Below, piece by piece: positions 9,160 to 16,607 of a DNA stretch of 64,000 nucleotides; positions within the stretch are counted from its first letter, which is position 1, and the number at the start of each line of letters is the position of its first letter. This DNA comes from Microbacterium cremeum (GTDB lineage Bacteria > Actinomycetota > Actinomycetes > Actinomycetales > Microbacteriaceae): positions 3,844,001-3,908,000 of the forward strand of contig NZ_CP063812.1 in assembly GCF_015277855.1 (NCBI RefSeq), read 5' to 3'. The notes under the pieces are model-generated. The model worked only from the letters and a program-made list of their open reading frames with translations, did not search any database and was not told where the DNA came from. The position numbers and the translations under genes were made by a program.

Positions 9160-10263
9160 GTGGAGCCCCACACGCCGCCGCCGTTCGGCCTGTCGCGGCG
9201 CGAGCGCATCATGGACGAGCTGCGCCGCGTCGGATCCGTCCGTGTCGCCGATCTCGCGCGCGAGTTCGGGGTGGCCGAGCTGACGATCCGCCGCGACATC
9301 GGCGCGCTCGCCGACCGCGGTCTGCTGACCCGCGTGCACGGCGGCGCGACGCTGCGCAGCCGGCTCGACACGTCGGTGCCGCAGCGGGCGCCGGCCTCGG
9401 GGCCGCCCCGCTTCCGCGTGGGCATGGTGGTGCCCTCGCTCGGGTACTACTGGCCCCACATCATCATCGGCGCCCGCGCGGCGGCGACGGATGCCGGAGT
9501 CCAGCTGGTGCTGCGCGGGGCGAGCTACTCCCCCGCCGACCAGCGCCGGCAGATCAGCTCGCTGGTGGACTCCGGCACGCTGCACGGGCTCATCGTGGCG
9601 ACGGAGACACAGGGCCCCGAGGGGTCGGCGCTGCTGCACTGGCTCGACGGGCTCCCGATCCCCGTGGTGCTCGCCGAGCGCCGGGTGCCGTCCGGGCTCG
9701 CCCTCACCCGGCTGGAGTGGGTGACCTCGGACCACGTCTTCGGCGGGTCTCTCGCGGCGGCGCACCTCGCGTCGCTGGGGCATCGGCGCGTCGGCCTGCT
9801 CGCATCTCCGGGATCGCCGACCTCGAAGCAGCTGCGGCACGGCTGGTCGCGCGCGGTCGACGAGCTCGGCCTCACCTCGACCTTCGACCTCGACACCGCC
9901 CTCGACGCTCTGGACGGCGCCGAGCGCGATCGTGCGATCGACGACCTCCTCGCCACCTGCCGCGAGACCGGGACGACCGCCGTGCTGATCCACTCCGACC
10001 CGCAGGCGGTGCTGCTGCAGCAGCACGCGCGCGACCACGGCTGGTCGGTGCCGCAGGACCTCGCCGTGATGGCCTACGACGACGAGGTCGCCGAGAGCGC
10101 CGACCCCGCGATCACGGCGCTCCGCCCGCCCAAGCAGCAGGTCGGCCGCCTCGCCGTCGAGACGATGGTCGCGCGCCTCGCCGACGGCCCGCGCCGCCCC
10201 GTGCAGCGCGTGTCGTTGCTGCCCGAGCTCCGCGCGCGCGACTCGACCGCCCCCGCCCGCTGA
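9160..10263 (+). CDS. DeoR-type HTH / LacI-type sugar-binding transcriptional regulator
   Basis: 367 aa, GTG start with a GAAGGAGA ribosome site. It has the same architecture as the protein at 1239: DeoR winged helix at residues about 8-60 (LAREFGVAELTIRRDI, LLTRVHGGATL) and a LacI-type effector domain (VGMVVPSLGYYWP, VLRGASY, ASLGHRRVGLL, VMAYDDEVAESADPAITAL). The two align along their whole length, so they arose by duplication. It is divergent from the GH59-like gene, which it probably represses until a sugar ligand binds. Confidence 0.85.
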   Translation: MEPHTPPPFGLSRRERIMDELRRVGSVRVADLAREFGVAELTIRRDIGALADRGLLTRVHGGATLRSRLDTSVPQRAPASGPPRFRVGMVVPSLGYYWPHIIIGARAAATDAGVQLVLRGASYSPADQRRQISSLVDSGTLHGLIVATETQGPEGSALLHWLDGLPIPVVLAERRVPSGLALTRLEWVTSDHVFGGSLAAAHLASLGHRRVGLLASPGSPTSKQLRHGWSRAVDELGLTSTFDLDTALDALDGAERDRAIDDLLATCRETGTTAVLIHSDPQAVLLQQHARDHGWSVPQDLAVMAYDDEVAESADPAITALRPPKQQVGRLAVETMVARLADGPRRPVQRVSLLPELRARDSTAPAR

Positions 10264-10270
10264 GCCTGCG

Positions 10271-10375
10271 GCCTCGCGAGGCGGCTCCGGAATTCGGAGA
10301 TTCGCCGGCTTTCCGGAGCCACCGCCGCCGAGGCATCCGAAAACCGGCGCGAACTCCGAAATCCGGATCCGAGAA
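10271..10375. repeat. intergenic inverted repeats between convergent genes
   Basis: A GCCTCGCGAGGC palindrome (10271-10282) is followed by a perfect 10-bp stem, GGCTCCGGAA / TTCCGGAGCC (10283-10320). A second stretch to about 10375 is roughly the inverse complement of the first. The region can form one large or two small hairpins and probably serves as terminator for the genes converging on it. No ORF of interest here. Confidence 0.5.
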
Positions 10376-10441
10376 CCCGGGCGCCGGCGACGACGGATGC
10401 CGCGACCCCCGCCCGCGGAGGACTCGAGGCCCGCGCACCGG

Positions 10442-11329
10442 TCAGGCGAGGGGCTCGGCGGCCTCGCGCGCAGCGCGGGTCGACGAGCGCACCGCGCCGA
10501 CGCTCGCGAGGATCACCAGCGCGATGCCCACCCCCTCGAGCCACGTGAGGTGCTGGCCGAGGAGCACGAACCCGGCGAGCGCGGCGGTGGCCGGCGCCAG
10601 GCTCATCAGGATCGCGAACGCCGCCGCCGGCAGCCGCCGCAGCGCGATGAGCTCGAGCGCATAGGGGATCGTCGACGACAGCACCGCCACGGCCGCGCCC
10701 AGGGCGAGCAGGTCGATCCGCAGGAGGGCGGGCCCGGCATCCGCGATCCCGAAGGGCAGGGAGATCACGGCACCCACCGCCATCGCGAGCGCCAGCCCGT
10801 CGAGCTTGGGGAAGGCACGGCCGACGCGCGCCGACGCGAGGATGTAGAACGCCCAGCTCGCTGCGGCGCCGAGCGCGAAGAGCACGCCGATCGGGTCGAG
10901 CCGGTCCCACCCGCCGCCGCCCAGCGCGACGACACCCGCGAGTGCGAGGAGCGCCCACAGCCACGCCGATGCGCGGCGGCTCGCGACGATCGACAGCACC
11001 AGCGGGCCGAGCACCTCGATCGTGACCGTCACGCCGAGCGGCAGGCGTTCCAGGGCGAGGTAGAACAGGCCGTTCATCACGGCGAGGACCAGGCCGAAGA
11101 GCGCCACGGCGCGCCAGTCCGCGCCGGAGTGCCCCCGCAGCCGCGGCCGGGCGATCAGCAGCAGCACGACGGTCGAGAAGACCAGCCGGAGCATGACCAT
11201 CCCCAGTGGCCCCACCTGCGGGAACAGCAGCACCGCGAGCGACGCGCCGACCTCCTGGCAGGCCAGGCCGGCGATCACGAGCAGGATCGCGGGAGTCGCC
11301 GCCGATCGACCTGCCGGGTGCGCGGTCAC
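10442..11329 (-). CDS. EamA/DMT-family transporter
   Basis: 295 aa with about ten hydrophobic segments, the two-fold EamA repeat of the drug/metabolite transporter superfamily (ILLVIAGLACQEVGASLAV..., second repeat from about residue 145, APATAALAGFVLLGQ near the end). It resembles RhtA-type amino-acid/threonine exporters, but the substrate cannot be read from sequence. The GTG at 11329 overlaps the stop of the upstream lipoprotein gene (GTGA), so translation is coupled. Confidence 0.85.
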   Translation of the reverse strand: MTAHPAGRSAATPAILLVIAGLACQEVGASLAVLLFPQVGPLGMVMLRLVFSTVVLLLIARPRLRGHSGADWRAVALFGLVLAVMNGLFYLALERLPLGVTVTIEVLGPLVLSIVASRRASAWLWALLALAGVVALGGGGWDRLDPIGVLFALGAAASWAFYILASARVGRAFPKLDGLALAMAVGAVISLPFGIADAGPALLRIDLLALGAAVAVLSSTIPYALELIALRRLPAAAFAILMSLAPATAALAGFVLLGQHLTWLEGVGIALVILASVGAVRSSTRAAREAAEPLA

Positions 11330-12591
11330 TCCGCGGGCGGCGCGCACACCGCCGCGGCCGTGATCGCCTCGTGGTACTGCTCGGCCGTCCACGGCAGTCC
11401 CGCCTCGGGGATCGTCGCCCCACCGGCCGCAGGCGCCTTGGACGCGATGGCCGCGAGCTCCCACGCGAGGTACGCGCCGACGCTGCCGTTCGCCGCCGAG
11501 TTGTTGAGGACGACCGCGACGGTCAACCCGCTCGACGGGTCGGCGAACGCCGCGGTGATGTAGCCGGGGATCTTGCCGGCCTGCCCGACGAGCGAGGCCG
11601 CCAGCAGCGCGCCACCGTCGGACAGGTACCAGGAGGGTCCGTCCGCGGCGACCGGCAGGGGCGAGTCGAGCCTGTCGTCGGCGGGCGCCAATGCGCCGGC
11701 GGCCAGCGCCTGGACGTACCGGCCGAGGTCGTCGATGTCGGTCACCGCGCCGGAGTCGGTGTAGCCGAGCGTCCACGAGGCGTCCGTGAGATCACGGGAC
11801 TGCGCGCAGTCCAGCGCGCCGCCCTCGCCGGGCATGGACTGACCGCCGGCCAGCACCGCCGCGCCGTCGAGCGCGCCGAGCGCCGTCGCCTCGAGGTCGA
11901 GCGGGTCGGCGACGTAGGTCTGAAAGAGCTCGGCGGCGGACGTGCCGGTCGCCCGCTCGAGGGCGAGCCCCAGCAGCACGTAGCCGGCATCCGAGTCGCG
12001 GTACGCGACCCCCGGCTTTCCCGCCCGCGGCTGCCCGATCCCGAAGGTCGCGAGATAGCGGGGCTCCCACTCGCGCCCCGGGTTCGTGAGCCACGACGAG
12101 TAGAGCCGGCCGGTGAACGACCCGATGCCCGATGTGCCGTCGCACAGCTGGCCGAGCGTGACACCGGCGAGATCGGGCGCGCCCGAGACGTACTTCGTGA
12201 TGCTGTCGCTGAGCTTCACGTGGCCGGCCGCGGCCACTCCGTACAGCACGTCGCACGTCATCGCCCGCGTGACCTTCCCCGCGCGGAACTGCATGTCGGC
12301 CGTCACGTCGCCGCCGCCGTCGGGGCGCTGCGTGCCGATTCCGGTCACCCAGCTGCCGCTCCACGGCGCCCACACCCCCACGATGGCCCCCGACGATCCG
12401 GTGGCCTCCATCGCGTGGGTGACGGCATCCTGCAACCGCTGCACCGTCTCGTCGGGCAGCTGCACCTCGGACTGCGGCGGAACGTCGATGTCGACGTGCG
12501 TGTCGGCCGAGCACGCCGACAGGGCAAGCAACGACGCCACAGCGCCCGCGACCGCCGCGCTGACGCGGTGGTTCCTGGAGCGGGTCCGCAT
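11326..12591 (-). CDS. serine-hydrolase (class C beta-lactamase-like) lipoprotein, catalytic motifs lost
   Basis: 421 aa; ATG at 12591 precedes an Arg-rich n-region and lipobox LSAC (Cys27), so it is an exported lipoprotein. The fold is that of class C beta-lactamase/DD-peptidase-like serine hydrolases, but every active-site motif is changed. Where the family has SxxK there is KVTR (residues 106-109, after FRAG). The Tyr motif reads YRDSD rather than YSN (about 197), the structural HTSG reads DGTSG, and the terminal HxG reads GQAG before KIPGY. It is probably a non-enzymatic binding protein. A GTG at 12597 is an alternative start. It is coupled to the EamA gene. Confidence 0.75.
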   Translation of the reverse strand: MRTRSRNHRVSAAVAGAVASLLALSACSADTHVDIDVPPQSEVQLPDETVQRLQDAVTHAMEATGSSGAIVGVWAPWSGSWVTGIGTQRPDGGGDVTADMQFRAGKVTRAMTCDVLYGVAAAGHVKLSDSITKYVSGAPDLAGVTLGQLCDGTSGIGSFTGRLYSSWLTNPGREWEPRYLATFGIGQPRAGKPGVAYRDSDAGYVLLGLALERATGTSAAELFQTYVADPLDLEATALGALDGAAVLAGGQSMPGEGGALDCAQSRDLTDASWTLGYTDSGAVTDIDDLGRYVQALAAGALAPADDRLDSPLPVAADGPSWYLSDGGALLAASLVGQAGKIPGYITAAFADPSSGLTVAVVLNNSAANGSVGAYLAWELAAIASKAPAAGGATIPEAGLPWTAEQYHEAITAAAVCAPPAE

Positions 12592-12673
12592 GCTCACCCC
12601 CCGATGATCGTGTCTTGAATTCAAACACACCGCGGTGCCTTCCGCCTGCCGCGGCCTCCGTAGGGTTGTCACC

Positions 12674-13000
12674 ATGACGCACCTCTTCGACGATGCCGTG
12701 CTCGCCGGCGTGCTCGGTCACATGAACGGCGACCACGGCGACGACAACCTCCTCATCGCCCGCGCGTTCGCCGCGGACGCCGGCATCGCCGCAGACCGCA
12801 TCGTCGCGTCACGGATGGAGGGGTTCGACGGCGACGGGGGCCGGTGGACGGTCACGCTCGCCGACGGCTCGACGGCGGTCGTCGCGGTCCCCTGGCCGGG
12901 CGGCCCCATCGACGAACGCCCGCAGGTGCGGCGCGAAGTCGTCGCGCTGTACGACGAGGCGTGCCGGCGGCTCGGTGTCGAGCCCCGTCCCCACGCGTGA
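12674..13000 (+). CDS. DUF2470 domain protein
   Basis: 108 aa, all DUF2470 (GHMNGDHGDDNLLIARAF near residues 16-33, then MEGFDGDGGRWTV). DUF2470 is found fused or next to heme-utilisation and heme-oxygenase-like (HugZ-type) proteins, and here it lies 44 nt before heme oxygenase. A TAGGGT -10 at 12661-12666 ends 7 nt before the ATG, so the transcript looks leaderless. The iron box is downstream of this gene, so it is probably not in the iron-controlled unit. Function unproven. Confidence 0.8.
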   Translation: MTHLFDDAVLAGVLGHMNGDHGDDNLLIARAFAADAGIAADRIVASRMEGFDGDGGRWTVTLADGSTAVVAVPWPGGPIDERPQVRREVVALYDEACRRLGVEPRPHA

Positions 13001-13007
13001 GGCGACG

Positions 13008-13026
13008 CTAGGTTAGGCGACCCTAA
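13008..13026 (+). promoter_or_regulatory. DtxR/IdeR iron box
   Basis: CTAGGTTAGGCGACCCTAA matches the 19-bp consensus (TTAGGTTAGGCTAACCTAA) at 16 of 19 positions. It sits immediately upstream of a TACACT -10 element (13033-13038), so iron-loaded DtxR would block transcription of heme oxygenase. Confidence 0.85.
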
Positions 13027-13044
13027 ATCTCGTACACTGGGCGC

Positions 13045-13701
13045 ATGAGCGACCCGATCCCGTTCTCCACCGCGCTCCGCGAGCGTTCCAGCCGCGCGCA
13101 CTCGTCGAGCGAGACCGCCGGATTCATGGCCGATCTCATGAAGGGCGAGGGCACGCGCGAGGACTACGTCGCGCTGGTCGCCCAGCACTGGTTCATCTAC
13201 GAGGCGCTGGAGCGCACCGCCGGTCAGATGCGCAACGACCCCGTCGCGGCGGTGTTCCTCAGCGACAAGCTGACCCGACTGCCCGCGCTCGAGGCCGACC
13301 TCGAGTACCTCGTCGGCCCGGACTGGCGGGAGCGCATCGAGCCGCTGCCGACGACCCGGCGCTACGTCGACCGCATCAACGAGGTCGGCGCCACGTGGGC
13401 CGGCGGTTTCGTCGCCCATCACTACACGCGCTACCTCGGCGACCTGTCCGGCGGCCAGTTCATCGGGCGCCTCATGGCGCGTCGGTTCGGCTTCGAGACC
13501 AACGGCATCGGGTTCTACCTCTTCGACGACATCGCCGACCCGAAGGTCTTCAAGGACGTCTACCGCGAGCAGCTGGACGCGGCCCCGTGGGATGCCGCCG
13601 AGCAGGAGCGCGTCATCGACGAGGTGCTGCTGGCCTACCGCTTCAACACCGAGCTGTTCGACGACCTCGCCGCCGCGAAGGCCTCCTCCCAGGTCGCCTG
13701 A
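13045..13701 (+). CDS. biliverdin-producing heme oxygenase
   Basis: 218 aa, normal for HmuO-type cytoplasmic heme oxygenases that open heme to biliverdin, CO and Fe2+. His19 in SSRAHSSSE fits the proximal heme ligand, and GDLSGGQFIGRLMARRFG (about residues 133-150) is the distal-helix signature. The -10 TACACT ends 6 nt before ATG (leaderless), and an IdeR box overlaps the promoter upstream. The role is iron recovery from host or environmental heme under iron limitation. Confidence 0.95.
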   Translation: MSDPIPFSTALRERSSRAHSSSETAGFMADLMKGEGTREDYVALVAQHWFIYEALERTAGQMRNDPVAAVFLSDKLTRLPALEADLEYLVGPDWRERIEPLPTTRRYVDRINEVGATWAGGFVAHHYTRYLGDLSGGQFIGRLMARRFGFETNGIGFYLFDDIADPKVFKDVYREQLDAAPWDAAEQERVIDEVLLAYRFNTELFDDLAAAKASSQVA

Positions 13702-13704
13702 GCG

Positions 13705-13892
13705 CGTTTCGTCTCGCTCGTTCCTCGCTCGCTCAACGACCGGACCCGCGAGCAGCACGACGCATCCTCACACTCGGTCGTTGAGCGAGGGAGCGCCAGC
13801 GAGCGAGACGAAACGCCCCAGCCCACAAGCAGCACGACGCATCCTCACACTCGGTCGTTGAGCGAGGGAGCGCCAGCGAGCGAGACGAAACG
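13705..13892. repeat. cluster of three dispersed CGGTCGTTGA repeats
   Basis: An inverted copy (13705-13742) starts 3 nt after the heme oxygenase stop. Two direct copies follow (13775-13815 and 13852-13892) inside a 77-bp tandem duplication that also repeats AGCAGCACGACGCATCCTCA. The inverted and direct copies can pair over more than 30 bp, so the cluster may act as a terminator between the convergent genes. Confidence 0.8.
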
Positions 13893-13915
13893 CGGCGGGA
13901 TCCGTCGAGGAGGGT

Positions 13916-15295
13916 TCAGGATGCCGCGGGCCGGCGCACCGCGGAGGCCATGAACCGCTGCACGTCGGGGTCGACCTGGATGTCGCGCGGTCGCAGCGGG
14001 CGGGAGAGGTACAGCCCGTCGAGCGAGGTCAGCCGCGACAGCGCCACGTAGGTCTGCCCGGGGGCGAAGGCGCCCGAGCCGAGGTCGATGACCGCGCGGT
14101 CGTAGGTCTTGCCCTGCGACTTGTGGATCGTCACGGCCCACGCGAGCTTCAGCGGGAACTGGGTGAACTCGGCGACGATGTCGCGCGTCAGCGACTTCGA
14201 GCCCGGGTTGTACGAGTACCGGTACTTCTCCCAGACCGAGGGCTCGACGTCGAACTCCTCGCCCTCGACGTCGACTCGCACGGTGTCGCCCGCGATGCGG
14301 GTGACGGTGCCGATGGTGCCGTTGACCCACCGTGGCGGCTCGCCGAACGCCGCGGTGTCGTTGCGCAGGAACATCACCTGTGCTCCGACCTTCAGCTTCA
14401 GCTCGAGGTCGGCCGGGTAGGCGGCATCCCCCCGCCCGAAATCGCCGTTGACCTCGGCGACGGCGGTCTGCTCGCGGCCCACGAGCTCGTCGAGGTGGCG
14501 ACGGTTGATGGCGTTGACGATGTCGTTGCGGGTGGCGAGCGTGATGATCGGATGTTCCCCGTCGGCGGGGTCGGGCGGGGTCCGGGCGCCGGTGTCGTTG
14601 AGGATCTGCGCGATGTCGGCGGTCACCCGGCCGTAGCGCACCGCGTTGAGCATCGCCTTGAAGGCCGGGTCGGCCTGCCGGTGGATGTCGACCAGCTCGC
14701 GGATGTTGAGCTCGGCGCCGTACGAGCCGACGTCCAGGATGCCGTCGGTGGCGGCCTCACCCACCCACACCTTGGCGTCGAAGAACCAGAACGAGCGGTA
14801 GTGGTCGCGCACGTACCTCAGCTCGTCGCCGCGCGGCGGAACCGGCGCGAGCTGATACGGGTCCCCGAACATCACGATCTGCGTGCCGCCGAACGGCTCG
14901 CCGCGCCGCCCCCGCGCCTGGCGCAGCGCACGGTCGATCGCGTCCATGAGGTCGGCGTTGACCATCGAGATCTCGTCGATCACGAGCGTGTCGATCGCGT
15001 TCAGCAGCTTGCGCGTCGCGTCGGACTGCGGCTCGTCGTGCGCGCCGATGACGCCGAGGGGCAGCTTGAACAGCGAGTGGATCGTCTGTCCCTCGACATT
15101 GAGCGCGGCGACGCCGGTCGGCGCGCACACCGCGATCTGCTTCGAGGTGTTCCACGCGAGGTGCTGCAGCAGGGTCGACTTGCCCGTGCCGGCGCGACCG
15201 GTCACGAAGACGTGCTCGCGCGTGTCTTCGATGAGCCGGAAGAGCGCCTCCTGCTCGGACGAGAGCGCGAGACCGGCGGACGTGGGCGTGGTCAC
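13916..15295 (-). CDS. PIF1/RecD-like ATP-dependent DNA helicase
   Basis: 459 aa, superfamily 1B. Walker A is GRAGTGKST (about residues 35-43), Walker B LVIDEISM (about 109), then GDPYQLAPVPPRG and the C-terminal UvrD_C_2-like WAVTIHKSQGKTYDRAVIDLG with YVALSRLTSLDGLYLSRPL. This is the family of stand-alone PIF1-like 5'-3' helicases acting on forks, R-loops or G4 DNA. The GTG at 15295 follows a TAGCAT -10 by 6 nt, indicating a leaderless mRNA. Confidence 0.88.
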   Translation of the reverse strand: MTTPTSAGLALSSEQEALFRLIEDTREHVFVTGRAGTGKSTLLQHLAWNTSKQIAVCAPTGVAALNVEGQTIHSLFKLPLGVIGAHDEPQSDATRKLLNAIDTLVIDEISMVNADLMDAIDRALRQARGRRGEPFGGTQIVMFGDPYQLAPVPPRGDELRYVRDHYRSFWFFDAKVWVGEAATDGILDVGSYGAELNIRELVDIHRQADPAFKAMLNAVRYGRVTADIAQILNDTGARTPPDPADGEHPIITLATRNDIVNAINRRHLDELVGREQTAVAEVNGDFGRGDAAYPADLELKLKVGAQVMFLRNDTAAFGEPPRWVNGTIGTVTRIAGDTVRVDVEGEEFDVEPSVWEKYRYSYNPGSKSLTRDIVAEFTQFPLKLAWAVTIHKSQGKTYDRAVIDLGSGAFAPGQTYVALSRLTSLDGLYLSRPLRPRDIQVDPDVQRFMASAVRRPAAS

Positions 15296-15445
15296 CGATT
15301 CATGCTAACGACCGGATGCCTCCGCCCGGCCCTCCACGCGGGCATCGGTGGACGGCATCCCTCCATCCACAGGCACGGCGAGGCGAGTTGTCCACAGGTC
15401 CCGGTCCACAGGGCGCTCCCGGCCGGCGCTTTCTAGACTGGGCGG

Positions 15446-16594
15446 GTGGACCAAGGGGCGGTGGACACGGAACCCGGTCGCGCGAGTGCGCCTCCGGCCG
15501 GCTCCGCGACCCCGCCCGACGCCCGCCCCGTCCTGATCCAGCCCCCGCGCAAGCCGCAGCGCCGGTCGCGCCTGTGGCTCGATCTGACGCTCCTGGGCGT
15601 GGTGGGCGTGGTGCTGGTGGCCGCCGTGTTCGCCGCCTGGGCGGCGATCGAGCGCGAGTTCTACAGCCCGTCCGCGTTCGTCGAGCGCTACATCGGCCTC
15701 CTCGCCGATCAGCGCGCGACCGACGCGCTCGCGGTGCCCGGGGTCAGCGTGAGCACCGCCGACCTCGAAGCGGCGGGGCTCGCGGCCACGGCATCCGAAG
15801 CCCTCCTGCGCGGGGCCGCGCTCGCTCCCCTCTCGGACGTCCGCGTCGTCTCGGAGGAGCAGCGGGGCGACGTGACGCTGGTCACCGTCGAGTACGACGC
15901 GCGCGGCTACCCGGGCGTCACCACGTTCGAGGTCGAGCGCGACGGCTCGATCGGGCTCGCCCCGACGTGGCGGTTCGCGACGAGCCCGCTCGCGGTCATG
16001 AACCTCACCGTGGTCGGCTCGATGAGCTTCGACGTCAACGGCTTCACGGTCGACAAGCGCCAGGCCTCGCCCGACGGGGTGGATGCCGATCCCACCGCGC
16101 CCGTGCCGCTGCTGGTCTTCTCACCCGGCCTGTACTCGGTGTCGGTCGACAACCGGATCGCCAGCACGCCGGGGGTGGCCGTCCTCTCCGACAGCCCCTT
16201 CCACACGATCCCGATCACGGTGCAGGCGCAGCCCACCGAGGAGTTCGTGGGCGTCGTGCAGCAGAAGGTCGAGGAGTTCCTCACCGCGTGCGCGACGCAG
16301 GAGGTGCTGCAGCCGACCGCCTGCCCGTTCGGCTACTTCGTGCAGGACCGCATCGACTCGCTCCCGGCGTGGTCGATCACGCGCCAGCCGACCGTCGATG
16401 TCGCGCCCGACGGCGCCGGCTGGACGCTCCTGCCCGCCGAGGCGATCGCGCACATCGATGTCGAGATCCGCTCGATCTTCGATGGCAAGGTGCGCGAGGT
16501 CAGCGAAGACGTGCCGTTCATCGTGACGGGCACGATCTCGGTGACGCCCGACGGCAGCCTGTCGATCGTCGTCACCGGGCCCGACACCACCTGA
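15446..16594 (+). CDS. membrane-anchored hypothetical protein
   Basis: 382 aa. A Pro-rich cytoplasmic stretch (1-45) is followed by one transmembrane helix (LDLTLLGVVGVVLVAAVFAAW, about 46-66), then a large extracytoplasmic domain. The start of that domain (REFYSPSAFVERYIGLLADQRATDALAV) is like NTF2-type domains. I do not recognise a named family. GTG start; a TAGACT -10 at 15434-15439 ends 6 nt before it. It is convergent with the CopD-CtaG gene. Confidence 0.7.
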   Translation: MDQGAVDTEPGRASAPPAGSATPPDARPVLIQPPRKPQRRSRLWLDLTLLGVVGVVLVAAVFAAWAAIEREFYSPSAFVERYIGLLADQRATDALAVPGVSVSTADLEAAGLAATASEALLRGAALAPLSDVRVVSEEQRGDVTLVTVEYDARGYPGVTTFEVERDGSIGLAPTWRFATSPLAVMNLTVVGSMSFDVNGFTVDKRQASPDGVDADPTAPVPLLVFSPGLYSVSVDNRIASTPGVAVLSDSPFHTIPITVQAQPTEEFVGVVQQKVEEFLTACATQEVLQPTACPFGYFVQDRIDSLPAWSITRQPTVDVAPDGAGWTLLPAEAIAHIDVEIRSIFDGKVREVSEDVPFIVTGTISVTPDGSLSIVVTGPDTT

Positions 16595-16607
16595 GCCGCG
16601 GTCGCGC

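Noticed and set aside
11326..12591. Functional class C beta-lactamase / resistance gene
   Set aside because: The nucleophile Ser and Lys, the Tyr-motif Asn and the HxG His are all replaced, so beta-lactam hydrolysis is not expected.
13705..13892. Small genes coding SER-SETK-type peptides in the repeat cluster
   Set aside because: Open frames in both directions arise from the repeat itself; no ribosome site or conserved protein.
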